Source: a virus
Direction: 5' to 3' (one strand)
DNA: 64,000 nt
IMG/VR virus record: IMGVR_UViG_3300035670_000086
Coordinates: 35,867 to 99,866 of that record
The position numbers and the translations under genes were made by a program. The notes below the pieces were generated by a model. It worked only from the letters and a program-made list of their open reading frames with translations, did not search any database and was not told where the DNA came from. Every line of letters begins with the position of its first letter. Position 1 is the stretch's first letter. Positions 35,512-45,252 of this stretch are shown here, one piece after another.

Positions 35512-38147
35512 AGGTCTATATTCTTAAAGAATCCTTTCTGGGCGTTGAAGTTGCTTAGTGTTTCTTGAGGGGTTAATGCTTTTGCATAGAATTTAACACT
35601 ACCCATGTGCCCATTCAAACCACTACGAAGTCCAGAATCAGAGTTCATGAACCCTCCATAAGGTTTGTTTCCATCCGTGTACCCACCACCTAGAACCCAA
35701 GGTGTGAAATAATCATTAAGTTTTGGTCCATTTATATGGTATTGAGATTGTGTAGATGAGAATGAATACTCAAAGCTATTGGATTGTTTGAATGTAGGTA
35801 TCCCCGGAGCAGTAAACTGTTCATTTCCAAAAACATCAGGAATGGTGGAAGTAGCGACTAGAGTTCCATCAAAGCAGATACGAACTTCATTCTTTCTAGG
35901 TTCTACCGCGACACTGATCTGCATGAATTCGTCGCCAATAGAACTCACATACTTCCCAGTTGTTACTTGTGTTGATATAGGGACGGCGCACTTCAAAACT
36001 TCAAAACCAGATGCACACCCGAAAACACTAGCTTTATTTACAAAGGATACATCTGATGCGTTTACAGATCTAGTGGGAGCAATGAAGAACATTCCCGCAG
36101 ATGCTGCGTTCGCTGTTGTAGATGCACTTGGCTCTAAGTTCTGGGTTACCTGTCTATCTCTTGTAAACCCTATCATCATGCCTTTTGTTACGGTGCTGTT
36201 GTTAGAATAAGGAGCTTGATTAGCATTAATACTATCATTCAAACCACCAGTATTCTCACAAGCAAGCATCAGTCTGTAATAAGATGATACACCATATCCT
36301 GTTGCAGGTTCTACTGATGTAAAAGATCTACCTACTCCGGGAACATACGCCCATGCTTCAAAAGTGAATCCCTCTGGGTTATATGTCCAATCTTGGAATT
36401 CGGGATTGTCTGGAAGTAATCCAAAAGAACCAACTCCGTTTATAAATTGCATGCTATTGTATGTTGCAATTCCGGTAAACTTAGGAATACCTAATCCACG
36501 AGTAAACACACTTGATGGATTAGGACCGATCAAAATAGCATTATTATAATTATTTCCAGATGTGCAGTTTAGCACATTATACTTAGTGGATCCAATAGTT
36601 GCGACTTCACCATCTAAGAAATTGTAGATAGCAAACAACTTATCCTTAACAACTAAATCAGTTAAAGATAGTATTGTTGCCGTGCTTCCTATGCTATCCG
36701 AATCATATACAATAGCTCCGGTTCCAATTTCAGGAACCACTAAGTGAGACATTGTAATAGTGGATTGAGCCTCCGCTGCTGTTACGAACTTAGGCTTGAT
36801 TGGAAGCACAACACCAGAAACTTCAGCCTGTTGCAAAACTAATTTCTTTTGTTTCTCATAAGCAACAGCTAGGTTTAAATCTTTCAAATAAGAGAAGTCA
36901 TTAATTGGAACCTCTCCCTTCTTGAATATCGGACCTTTACCAAAAAGGTAAGGGGATTTAACTGCTACTTCTATTTGCTTCTTGCGACGATTCATCTTAG
37001 AATCGTAAGTAGCTGCTGTTGAGAATAATGATTGTTTTAAGTTAGAGATTATTGCTAAAGAATAACCATTAGCCGTAGCATCAGAGATCTGACCTGACAA
37101 ATCATAAACATGTTTTATTTTTTGATTTTTAATTACAGATAAGAAGTGATCAGCATCATACTGTTCTACCATTTCTTTCGTTTCATCAATTTTATTTAAA
37201 TCAAAAATAGTATCTACATTAGAATTAATTGACTCAACAGAAACTGCGAATCCTTTACCACCTAAATTAGCTGCTTGCTCAAACTTATATTTATCTTCTG
37301 GGGCTACTGAACCTGTAACTTCAGGAATTCCACCCGTTTGTGAGTCGTAATACAAACCATCAACTGAAAGTAAGAATTGTCCTTTTTTAGATTTAGGTGG
37401 TCCGAATACCAGTCTGAATATAGGCGCATCTTGTTGACCAGCATCGGATGCGACTAGCAATCCAGTTCCCGATACCAAGGCAGCGTTTACAAATTGAGGT
37501 TCTAATGAAGGATCAGCAAGCCTAGCCGACATTACATTTCTAGCGTTCTGTAAAACCTCGTCTGCTTCTTGTATAAAACCCAAAGCAGATTGAACCTCTG
37601 CAATTTCTAAAGCATATTGAGTTTCTACATAATTCGGATCTAGTTCTTTGGCTTTTAATGTGGATGGTCCTTTTTGAAGGTCTAAGAATGTTTTGTACGA
37701 TTGAATACAATCCCCGATACCTTCAATTACTTGTGCTGCGCCTAAGTAGTTCGCATAAAGCTCAGTACCTAATTGGGTAGCGTATCCAACAGCATCTGCT
37801 ATTGCACCTATGGTTTTAGATTCTGTAGCCGCGCCCTTATCCTGACCATTTCTACTATAATCGGAAGAAAATCTAAAAGTTCCGTTTTCCGTATTAATCT
37901 CAAAGATACCATTCTCTTGCAAGATTTTCTTTTTAACTTTGGCAATTTGGGATGATGCTCTATCTCTGCCTTGTTGTACTTTATCTGATATACTTAAAAC
38001 TGCATCGCTAGGCAATAATGCTAAAGCAGCACTCTTACCTATGTCTAATAGACACTGGGGAACTCCAAAGGCTGTACCTAAGGAATCGACAGGGCTTGCC
38101 CCCTCCCCATAAACTTTCGCTGCTGTTTCTAGATCAAAATAAACCAT
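35508..38147 (-). CDS. Baseplate-associated protein with LamG-like domain
   Basis: 879 residues. The N-terminal third is helical with G-I-G-D-C-I-Q-S-Y and a segment S-A-R-L-A-D-P-S-L-E. The last 300 residues look like a concanavalin/laminin-G jelly roll: F-T-F-E-A-W-A-Y-V-P, Y-Y-R-L-M-L-A-C-E-N, N-E-V-R-I-C-F-D-G-T-L-V-A-T, and the closing L-N-G-H-M-G-S-V-K-F-Y-A-K-A-L-T-P-Q-E. Such domains bind glycans or proteins. The gene lies between the spike and gp25, where simpler systems have nothing, so this is an added, possibly surface-sensing, baseplate part. Not seen in T4. Confidence 0.75.
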   Translation of the reverse strand: MVYFDLETAAKVYGEGASPVDSLGTAFGVPQCLLDIGKSAALALLPSDAVLSISDKVQQGRDRASSQIAKVKKKILQENGIFEINTENGTFRFSSDYSRNGQDKGAATESKTIGAIADAVGYATQLGTELYANYLGAAQVIEGIGDCIQSYKTFLDLQKGPSTLKAKELDPNYVETQYALEIAEVQSALGFIQEADEVLQNARNVMSARLADPSLEPQFVNAALVSGTGLLVASDAGQQDAPIFRLVFGPPKSKKGQFLLSVDGLYYDSQTGGIPEVTGSVAPEDKYKFEQAANLGGKGFAVSVESINSNVDTIFDLNKIDETKEMVEQYDADHFLSVIKNQKIKHVYDLSGQISDATANGYSLAIISNLKQSLFSTAATYDSKMNRRKKQIEVAVKSPYLFGKGPIFKKGEVPINDFSYLKDLNLAVAYEKQKKLVLQQAEVSGVVLPIKPKFVTAAEAQSTITMSHLVVPEIGTGAIVYDSDSIGSTATILSLTDLVVKDKLFAIYNFLDGEVATIGSTKYNVLNCTSGNNYNNAILIGPNPSSVFTRGLGIPKFTGIATYNSMQFINGVGSFGLLPDNPEFQDWTYNPEGFTFEAWAYVPGVGRSFTSVEPATGYGVSSYYRLMLACENTGGLNDSINANQAPYSNNSTVTKGMMIGFTRDRQVTQNLEPSASTTANAASAGMFFIAPTRSVNASDVSFVNKASVFGCASGFEVLKCAVPISTQVTTGKYVSSIGDEFMQISVAVEPRKNEVRICFDGTLVATSTIPDVFGNEQFTAPGIPTFKQSNSFEYSFSSTQSQYHINGPKLNDYFTPWVLGGGYTDGNKPYGGFMNSDSGLRSGLNGHMGSVKFYAKALTPQETLSNFNAQKGFFKNIDL

Positions 38148-38148
38148 G

Positions 38149-39048
38149 TTAATTTAAATAAATTTTATTCCCACTTATATCTATATCCCCACCTGTAGAT
38201 TGCATAATAATTCCATTACCAGCGGTCATAACAATTGTATCACGAGCGTTTATTACAACATCACCGCCCTCTCCGTTAGATTCTAATCTAATTTCTTGAT
38301 TCTGTCCTGTGGCTACAATATTAACATCCCCATTTTTTGAAAGTATATTAATATTACCAGTCCTAGAATCATTGCCTGCTCCAGAACCTAGGCCAGACTT
38401 GTTCTCTATATTTATGGTTCTACCATTAATTACGGTTAAATCTAAGTCGCCTTGTTGTGATGTGATTGATACATTACCTGTAACTTGTACGGAAAATGAT
38501 GCTGGACCACCCATAGCCGTCTGGTCAGCCATGCTATTTTCAGTAAGAACTAACATGGCATTGTTTGTTGAGTTGCCGAGAGTTATTGTGCCTGTGGAAT
38601 CATCTAACGATAACCTCATACCTCTGCTAGTCTCTAAGTGTGTTCCAATGTAAGAGCCATCTGGGTTGTATCCATCAGAAAGCATTATCTTATTTCCTTT
38701 AGGAGAGCTAAAAATATAAGCCTGAGGTACAACCCCTCGAAACCTGTAAAGGTCATTAAATGGGTTTTTTACACCCTCATCAATAACCTTGCCCTCACCC
38801 GCACCATCTGCAAAGTTATTCTCGATTATGGACCCTAAGTAATACCAATCGTTTTTATTAGCAGGCTTACAAATCAATACATCCGTTCCAACTTCAGGAA
38901 TCGCCATGAAACCTATATTGTTAACAGTTGTAAAAGGAGAAACATATTTAATTCCAATCCCTAGTGGATACTCATCCCAAGCAACAGTAATTCTACCTGA
39001 TTTAAATAAATCTATATTAGATCTAACATTCCCTACTTTAATCTCCAT
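38149..39048 (-). CDS. 5: Central spike protein (gp5 / gpV-like) without lysozyme domain
   Basis: 299 residues. Residues about 1-95 form an OB-fold entry (G-R-I-T-V-A-W-D-E-Y, I-P-E-V-G-T-D-V-L-I, G-S-I-I-E-N-N). A short region with P-K-G-N-K-I-M-L-S-D follows, then from about 180 a triple-stranded beta-helix with repeats such as N-V-S-I-T-S-Q-Q-G-D, N-I-N-I-L-S-K-N-G-D-V-N-I, I-I-M-Q-S-T-G-G-D-I-D-I-S-G-N-K-I-Y. T4 gp5 (575 residues) carries a lysozyme domain between these parts; it is absent here. The PAAR protein would cap this spike. Overlaps the hub gene by 11 bases. Confidence 0.88.
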   Translation of the reverse strand: MEIKVGNVRSNIDLFKSGRITVAWDEYPLGIGIKYVSPFTTVNNIGFMAIPEVGTDVLICKPANKNDWYYLGSIIENNFADGAGEGKVIDEGVKNPFNDLYRFRGVVPQAYIFSSPKGNKIMLSDGYNPDGSYIGTHLETSRGMRLSLDDSTGTITLGNSTNNAMLVLTENSMADQTAMGGPASFSVQVTGNVSITSQQGDLDLTVINGRTINIENKSGLGSGAGNDSRTGNINILSKNGDVNIVATGQNQEIRLESNGEGGDVVINARDTIVMTAGNGIIMQSTGGDIDISGNKIYLN

Positions 39049-41938
39049 CTTGTTTATCCTCTTCTGCTTTTACATCTAATGTGTCGATTGAATCAACCTT
39101 CTCTGGAGTAAGACCTTTTGGTAATTGAATTCTAGGATCTTTTGTTATGTGGAATGATGAATGTGCTTCACCTCTACCAATTGAATGCTCATAACCATAA
39201 ATAACCCACAAACCATTTAAAGAATCACTAATTGAACTATTTTTATTTACGCCCAACATAGATGTTTCTTTTACAAATAATAGGGCTGGATTTAAAGATC
39301 CAACACTCATACTTAAATGGAAAAATGGTAGTGTCCTGATAGTTCCTCTATATGCAATCTTAGACATTTGGCTCAACATGGCGTAAAAATGAACTGCTGG
39401 GTTTTCAGACTGCCACCAATCCAAATTCCTAACTACACCTTTCTCATCAGTAAATGCAATTAAAGAAACAAACGCTGCCTCTAGGTCTTGCAACGAGTAT
39501 GACGCTAACTCTGGTGCAATCTTCTTTAATTCTTCAGTTTTATTCGGATCTAATGTCGGAGGCTTATTGGGACTGACAACCATGTAGTTTTTAATTAAGT
39601 TTGCAACTTTATTTTTGTCTAAAGTTAATAAAGGATTAAACTTGTCGTTTAAAGAATCTACTGTTCCAGCACCCCCCTTATGGAGATTAGTTGTTTGATA
39701 AAATACACTGTTTAGGATATTAAAGTAATAATGATCAATATCAATATCTAAATCTAAAACATTTGAGTCTTGAACACCAAATTTAAATATAGGGATATTA
39801 GATTGTTTCAAACCCTCTTCATCTTCTTTTTTAAACGCAAATTGTGATGTGGGCAACTTGTAAGAATTAAAACAATTGTCTTGTTTTGCTAACTGAAAGT
39901 ACTTGGCTGCTATTTCTTGATATTTTTGTGATATAAATTTAACATCTCTCGTGGCTACTAAATTATTATAATTAAATGCTTTAGATCCTTGATCTGTATT
40001 GTTCTTATTTAATTCTGCTTCTGATACATCAGAACCAAAACCAAACTTAAATATCCCTATATTCTCTAGTCTAATTTTGCCATAAAAGAATCTATCTATC
40101 ATCGTTTTATCACCATAGATGATTAGGGGCTTATTTTCATCTATGGTAATAATCTCTTCTAATCTTTTTGATTGAATTACTTTTTCAGATGTAATATTTA
40201 TTCTTCTGCGCTCCTCTTCTAATGAGTGCCCTGCACAAAATTTCTTTAAATCACGGAGAAAATCAGCGTTGTTTTCAACTAAAAAAGTAGGCTCAATTAT
40301 TTTTAAATTTTTAGGAAACTTATTTTTTATATCAAGAAGAGGATCTATAAATTTTTGTCCCGGCTTCTTTACCAAGTTAAGGTACAAATTTTTAGCAACA
40401 TTCGTGGAGCTTTTTACTACTTCAGGATAATATGCAGCGTTACCATTTTTTCCAATTACTTTATCTGGATGATAACTAATAACCTTACCATCTTGAACAA
40501 CCTCTTCTGATACATCAAAACCTAATTCTTTCATTATTTCAGGAATGACATAAAATTCCGATTTTGGTATTCTTATTCTAGTTCCATCAAATAATGCAAC
40601 ATCACAAAATCCGGTAAATTCATTTTCTGGGATAAAGGTTGCGTTTGCTTCTAAATTGTTTTTTAGTGGTAGTATTAATTCGTTTAAATCTGGGAACAAC
40701 ACAATCACATTAGCTTTGTTACTAACACATTTTAGTATGTAATCTTTAATACATTCTGATATTACATAATGATAATCAATATAATTTTCTTCTGCCTTAA
40801 TTTCCTCCATCTTTTTGTTAGTTGATTTAGAAGCCTGTAATTTAGCTAATTTAGTTAATCTGCCTGCATCTCCTTGAAGGTCAAACTCTCTCATTGAGTA
40901 TAATTCTTTTTTGAACAATTTTCCTTCACCATAGGTTACTTGCTGCTCGGCAATACGCAACAAAGGATAAGATCCAAACACTTGTAGTTCTCTACCTAAA
41001 TTAAACCTAACATCATCCATAGGTGTAAGTCCGGGAAACTGAGCATTTACTGTAAAAACTAAAGTAATTGTTCTAAACCCAGTCTCAGCGGAAAAACCAA
41101 ATTTGGCTCCCGTCAACCAACACAAAAATGGACCCGCCCAGTTTTCTATATTAGATCCACAACCATATGAAATATACATGGTAGTTGGAACAACGGGCTT
41201 TGTTAGTTGGTGTAATTGATTTTTTAAACTTTCTAAATAAGCTGCTCTTTTTTCCTCAAACTCTTTTGTATATTTATTTTTTTCTTCGTCGAAAAGTTCT
41301 TTTTCTTTTGGGTAATTTGGATTTGTTGTTGTTCTTTGTACAGCTTGACCACCCCTAGCTGCATTACCACCAGAATCAAATTCTGTATATCCCCCCTTCT
41401 CAACTTCTGCAACATCAATATATATTGACTGTGTATAATATTCGACAGGCTCTTTTAATTCTCTTATTTTTTTATCTAAATTATACAAATCTTGTTCTAT
41501 AGATCCTGTAGCATCTTTGAAGTTATCTAACTTTAAAGCAAAACTATCTGGACTGTCCGCAACTGACTTTAATCTACTTTCTAGTGTTTTTACTTCTGAT
41601 TCTACACTGGTATCAACAAAATCCTTACCAAATAATGAGGACTTACCATTAGCTAATTGCTTTAAAGAGTTAATTAGATAATTTTGTTCAAACACTCTTC
41701 CCGGATCTAAAACTTCTAAAGTAATTGTAAAGTTATCTGTTTCTTTTCCTTGCTTTTCTTGGAATGTATACGCATGAGACAACCTTAAAAAGTTGTCAGA
41801 TATGTTTGTAAACAATACGCTATCCTTACGATTGCGTAGGAATGCGTCCATTGACTCAGGTGCTGCTCTTTTTAGATCAGCGAACACTTGCTTGTCAAAA
41901 GCAACAATAATGTTATATGTTGGTATAGGCTTAGTCAT
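39038..41938 (-). CDS. 27: Baseplate hub protein (gp27 / gpD-like), enlarged
   Basis: 966 residues, far longer than T4 gp27 (391). It should form the trimeric hub that connects tube and spike. Evidence is position just before the spike gene plus hub-type segments: an N-terminal beta domain with F-T-I-T-L-E-V-L-D-P-G-R, F-R-T-I-T-L-V-F-T-V-N, and a C-terminal G-L-W-V-I-Y-G-Y-E-H-S-I-G-R-G-E-A-H-S-S-F. The middle (about 130-240 helical, 380-700 mixed) is extra to known hubs. The family call rests on order and domain pattern; direct similarity to T4 is not visible by eye. Confidence 0.7.
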   Translation of the reverse strand: MTKPIPTYNIIVAFDKQVFADLKRAAPESMDAFLRNRKDSVLFTNISDNFLRLSHAYTFQEKQGKETDNFTITLEVLDPGRVFEQNYLINSLKQLANGKSSLFGKDFVDTSVESEVKTLESRLKSVADSPDSFALKLDNFKDATGSIEQDLYNLDKKIRELKEPVEYYTQSIYIDVAEVEKGGYTEFDSGGNAARGGQAVQRTTTNPNYPKEKELFDEEKNKYTKEFEEKRAAYLESLKNQLHQLTKPVVPTTMYISYGCGSNIENWAGPFLCWLTGAKFGFSAETGFRTITLVFTVNAQFPGLTPMDDVRFNLGRELQVFGSYPLLRIAEQQVTYGEGKLFKKELYSMREFDLQGDAGRLTKLAKLQASKSTNKKMEEIKAEENYIDYHYVISECIKDYILKCVSNKANVIVLFPDLNELILPLKNNLEANATFIPENEFTGFCDVALFDGTRIRIPKSEFYVIPEIMKELGFDVSEEVVQDGKVISYHPDKVIGKNGNAAYYPEVVKSSTNVAKNLYLNLVKKPGQKFIDPLLDIKNKFPKNLKIIEPTFLVENNADFLRDLKKFCAGHSLEEERRRINITSEKVIQSKRLEEIITIDENKPLIIYGDKTMIDRFFYGKIRLENIGIFKFGFGSDVSEAELNKNNTDQGSKAFNYNNLVATRDVKFISQKYQEIAAKYFQLAKQDNCFNSYKLPTSQFAFKKEDEEGLKQSNIPIFKFGVQDSNVLDLDIDIDHYYFNILNSVFYQTTNLHKGGAGTVDSLNDKFNPLLTLDKNKVANLIKNYMVVSPNKPPTLDPNKTEELKKIAPELASYSLQDLEAAFVSLIAFTDEKGVVRNLDWWQSENPAVHFYAMLSQMSKIAYRGTIRTLPFFHLSMSVGSLNPALLFVKETSMLGVNKNSSISDSLNGLWVIYGYEHSIGRGEAHSSFHITKDPRIQLPKGLTPEKVDSIDTLDVKAEEDKQDGD

Positions 41939-42234
41939 AATTTAGGTATAAGTATTCTGTCACCAACATTAAATCCTTCAAAAGGATCAGCCACATTATT
42001 TACTAACATTAGCAACCACCAGTATCCCGCTGTATTATAGAATAATTCAGAGATCGCATCTGGTCTATGCTGAAATCCAGCAGGAACATACCCCACTTCA
42101 AACTCGTATAGCCGACCAGAATATTGAGTCATTAAATCTTGAGCAGGATGGCCTACCGATGTATTCGTTTTTACTCCCTTATGTTCGACCATAACTTGGC
42201 CTACTGAATAGCGAGTTCTTGGTGAATTAAGCAT
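41935..42234 (-). CDS. 53: LysM-like baseplate protein (gp53-like)
   Basis: 99 residues. The second half is Q-H-R-P-D-A-I-S-E-L-F-Y-N-T-A-G-Y-W-W-L-L-M-L-V-N-N (read in parts) then D-P-F-E-G-F-N-V-G-D-R-I-L-I-P, the pattern of the gp53/LysM-like baseplate adaptors that clamp the wedge to the hub. T4 gp53 is 196 residues; short forms are usual in simpler contractile tails. Overlaps the hub gene by four bases. Confidence 0.82.
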   Translation of the reverse strand: MLNSPRTRYSVGQVMVEHKGVKTNTSVGHPAQDLMTQYSGRLYEFEVGYVPAGFQHRPDAISELFYNTAGYWWLLMLVNNVADPFEGFNVGDRILIPKL

Positions 42235-42237
42235 ATA

Positions 42238-43215
42238 TTAGTTCCTGTAATTATTATTTTGTATTCCTATATCAGGTCGAATAGGATCTATGGTGTTACT
42301 TCCATTCAAAATAACTTCCCACCCTACCGAGTTATCTCTTTGTACATATTTGTTTATATTGTAATCACCAAAATCACCTACTCTAATTTCTTGCAAATTA
42401 ATTTCGAAAGAAATAACTCTAGGTAACAAAGTCCGTAGATCAGCACCATGAGCTTTATCATAATCTATTTTATAATCTAAAGCTACACATGGGATATCTT
42501 GATATAGAATGCCATGATTTAATCTTATTATTGGAGGACCATTTGTAGGATTTTTTGCGTTATTTAAAACAGACAATCTAATTAAATTAGTCCAATACAT
42601 AACCAAATCAATACCGCGATTTATTTCTGGTCTTGGGTTATTTTGTATTGATGTTCTTCTACTTGCGACAAATGTACCTGTAACTCCCACACGCGAGGTA
42701 GTTGTGCCGTCAAAATCTTGATCTAAATCTTTAAAATATAAATCGTGGTCTTTTGCATTACCTCGACCAGATTTAAAGTGTTTTGTAGTATCATTAACAT
42801 ATAAAGATTTAAAAAACAAATTTTTCATTTCTTCTTTAGATTTTAAATTAGAATGATTTGTAGATAATATAGTATCCGCTGTTGATAATATATGTGGTAA
42901 AGTTATTTTAAATGATAGTGAAAACTGTCTTGATTCTGCGCCTGTGTAAGCTAGAAGAGTGCTGTTCCTGCTAATGGGTTGATACTTTGCATGCATCGCT
43001 TTTCTAGATTCTCTTATCTCTGGGTTTTCATAAAACATTAAATATCTAACATTTGGCGCATCCTTGGAAGATTCATAGAATTCAAACCGTAAGTAAGATC
43101 TCTCCTCTAATTTACGATCAAAATTCTTTGGATTGTTAACATACTCTACAAGTGCAGTTTGCCCAGTTTTACCTGCTTGGCTATCTGTTACAGAATTAAG
43201 TACACTTTTTATCAT
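42238..43215 (-). CDS. Baseplate tube initiator (gp48/gp54-like)
   Basis: 325 residues (T4 gp54 320, gp48 364). It is expected to form the ring from which the tail tube grows. Characteristic segments are Y-L-R-F-E-F-Y, F-Y-E-N-P-E-I-R-E-S-R, I-S-R-N-S-T-L-L-A-Y-T-G-A-E-S-R-Q-F, and the C-terminal I-P-C-V-A-L-D-Y-K-I then L-L-P-R-V-I-S-F-E-I-N-L-Q-E. These resemble tube-like initiators. Lies between tape measure and gp53 genes. Which of gp48 or gp54 it matches cannot be decided; only one such gene is present in the window. Confidence 0.75.
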   Translation of the reverse strand: MIKSVLNSVTDSQAGKTGQTALVEYVNNPKNFDRKLEERSYLRFEFYESSKDAPNVRYLMFYENPEIRESRKAMHAKYQPISRNSTLLAYTGAESRQFSLSFKITLPHILSTADTILSTNHSNLKSKEEMKNLFFKSLYVNDTTKHFKSGRGNAKDHDLYFKDLDQDFDGTTTSRVGVTGTFVASRRTSIQNNPRPEINRGIDLVMYWTNLIRLSVLNNAKNPTNGPPIIRLNHGILYQDIPCVALDYKIDYDKAHGADLRTLLPRVISFEINLQEIRVGDFGDYNINKYVQRDNSVGWEVILNGSNTIDPIRPDIGIQNNNYRN

Positions 43216-43228
43216 AAATTAATTAGCC

Positions 43229-44782
43229 TCATGTTGATATTGGAGCGGATCCTCTTTTACTGTTATTTTGAATGACAGTTAGTAATAATAACATTGCATT
43301 CTTTTGTTCCTCATTTACATTCAAAAGTCGTTTGGATAAATCAGTGCCGTAAATAATATCTTGCATAGTTCTGTTTAAACTTTGTGATTGCATCTCTAAT
43401 AGTGAATTTGTTTTATAGTTAAGAGCGGCACGAGCATCATTTATGGCTTTTTGTCTTTGTGCATCTAATCGTTTTCTTTCTTCTTCTGCTGCTCGTCTCT
43501 TCTCTGCTTCAGCCTCATCATCTTCTCCAGAACCAAGCCAAGACATTAATTCAGGGATGAAAGAAACTAACAATGATATTAATAACCCTATAGGACCTGA
43601 CAAAAACCCAAATACTCTAGTTAACATTAAACCACCTTTAGCTAAAGCATTTCCCATTTTAGATATTTTACCAGTAGCTATACTAGCTGCTCGCATATCC
43701 CTTCCCAATTTAGTCATGTTTCTAGACAGATCTTCTAGTTTGTTTCTAAGAGAACCTAAAATTACTGTAACAGCAAGAAATTTTAGCGTATTAACTAATA
43801 AAGTCATGTTATTTACTAACAAGGGAACTATTGTAGCAGCTAATTCTTGTAATGGTGAAGTTGCCTTTTCTAATGCCGTCATTAGGTTAGCAAATGGATC
43901 TTGCTTTGCTCCAACATCAGGAACTATTTCTTTGGGTTGTAATTTACTTATTGCTTCCGACAAAGTTACTAGTTCTTGAGATCCAAAGTAATCTCCTAGC
44001 CTTTGTAATATTACATCTTGATCTAATCCTTGCATTTCCAACGCTTGGCGTTGAGCATCTATCATTGGTTGCAATGTTTTAGCTATACCAAACAAAGATT
44101 CTTCTATTTGTTCTGCCGTAGCATCTCTAGCCATCAACTTTTTAGCCATGTCTGAAATGCCAAACGCCATTCTCTTACCAAACATCTCTGGATTCATTAT
44201 CTGTTTGGAGAAGCGTTCAATCAAATCTTCAGATCCTTGACCAAACTTGCCTGCAACTTTTGCAGCAGCTTCCGAAAATTGTCTACCTACTCCATAGAAG
44301 GCTAAATCTAAATCAGATGAGAATTTGCCCATAGCCTCTACTATATTTTCAGTAGAGATTTGGTAAGTATCGCGTAATTTAGAAATCCTCTCAGAGAAAT
44401 CAGAAAGATTGCTGTTGTTTAAGTTTCCTGTTATGATTGATTGTCTGGTTAGCTTTAGTAACCCAGCATTACTTTTTCCGGCTACTTTATTTTCTAATGT
44501 TAGCTTAGTTAACTCTTTGTTATTAAGAGTTATACCCTCTTCAACCATCTCCAAGGCATTCTGAAGTTCCTCATTCCGACCAGCTAAATTCCCTAAATTA
44601 GGCCCTAGAACTTTTGATACACTAGCGACAGAAGTTCCTATTGAAGCAGATGTTTTATTCATCGTATCTGCTTGCTTTACGAACCTAGATAAAGTAGCAG
44701 TAAGGTTACCCATCACTTGAGCACCTGCTAGGTAGCTTATACTTTTAGTTAATTCAGCAAGAACTGAGTCGGTAGTAGCCAT
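43229..44782 (-). CDS. 29: Tape measure protein (gp29-like)
   Basis: 517 residues (T4 gp29 is 590), mostly helical. It would set tail length and lie inside the tube. It has repeated helices rich in Leu, Lys and Asn, a strongly hydrophobic segment at about 385-420 (GLMLTRVFGFLSGPIGLLIS), the usual membrane-like part of tape measures, then a charged helix E-A-E-K-R-R-A-A-E-E-E-R-K-R. It precedes the tube-initiator, gp53 and hub genes, which is the standard place. No other window gene is a better candidate. Confidence 0.72.
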   Translation of the reverse strand: MATTDSVLAELTKSISYLAGAQVMGNLTATLSRFVKQADTMNKTSASIGTSVASVSKVLGPNLGNLAGRNEELQNALEMVEEGITLNNKELTKLTLENKVAGKSNAGLLKLTRQSIITGNLNNSNLSDFSERISKLRDTYQISTENIVEAMGKFSSDLDLAFYGVGRQFSEAAAKVAGKFGQGSEDLIERFSKQIMNPEMFGKRMAFGISDMAKKLMARDATAEQIEESLFGIAKTLQPMIDAQRQALEMQGLDQDVILQRLGDYFGSQELVTLSEAISKLQPKEIVPDVGAKQDPFANLMTALEKATSPLQELAATIVPLLVNNMTLLVNTLKFLAVTVILGSLRNKLEDLSRNMTKLGRDMRAASIATGKISKMGNALAKGGLMLTRVFGFLSGPIGLLISLLVSFIPELMSWLGSGEDDEAEAEKRRAAEEERKRLDAQRQKAINDARAALNYKTNSLLEMQSQSLNRTMQDIIYGTDLSKRLLNVNEEQKNAMLLLLTVIQNNSKRGSAPIST

Positions 44783-45231
44783 TATTCTATATCTTCCGTG
44801 CTTTCAGGCAGCTTCTCTTTTTCAATAGATATTTCATTGAGATCGGACATTTCAGCTAGTTTATAAGTCCTAAAGCTATTTGGACCAAAAATAGCCAGCA
44901 ACCCCCTAGAAACATTATCGTAATCAGCAAAACGCCTATTTTTATATAGGGTCTTAAGTACATTAGAACTTATTTCTGGAGACACCGAAGTTAGTTTAAA
45001 ACAGGCTACTAGTATATTTCCCCTTGTGGAAATGAATAACCCATTCCCTCTTTTAACTTTAACAACAAAAACGAATACCCTACCACTACCCGGATAAACA
45101 AAAGATAAAACATCCCCGGGTGAAATAAACCCTGCGCTCCTAGGAATTACCCCTATATGCTCTTTTCCCTCGTGGTTAATATCTTTTAAAAAATTGCCAC
45201 CGTTTTCGTAATATTTTTCGTAACGATTCAT
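44782..45231 (-). CDS. Unknown conserved-type tail operon protein
   Basis: 149 residues, first gene of the tail operon, with its stop overlapping the tape measure start by one base. The middle is strand-rich (G-D-V-L-S-F-V-Y-P-G-S-G-R-V-F-V-F-V-V-K-V) like a small beta barrel; then F-G-P-N-S-F-R-T-Y-K-L-A-E-M-S-D-L-N-E-I and an acidic tail. The R-T-Y-K-L end pattern recurs in T4-like phages, but I know no function. Confidence 0.7.
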   Translation of the reverse strand: MNRYEKYYENGGNFLKDINHEGKEHIGVIPRSAGFISPGDVLSFVYPGSGRVFVFVVKVKRGNGLFISTRGNILVACFKLTSVSPEISSNVLKTLYKNRRFADYDNVSRGLLAIFGPNSFRTYKLAEMSDLNEISIEKEKLPESTEDIE

Positions 45232-45252
45232 GTATAATAATCCGAGGTATTT

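Noticed and set aside
41233-41418. 61-codon frame inside the hub gene
   Set aside because: Out-of-frame shadow of a Lys-rich helical region; no start signal.
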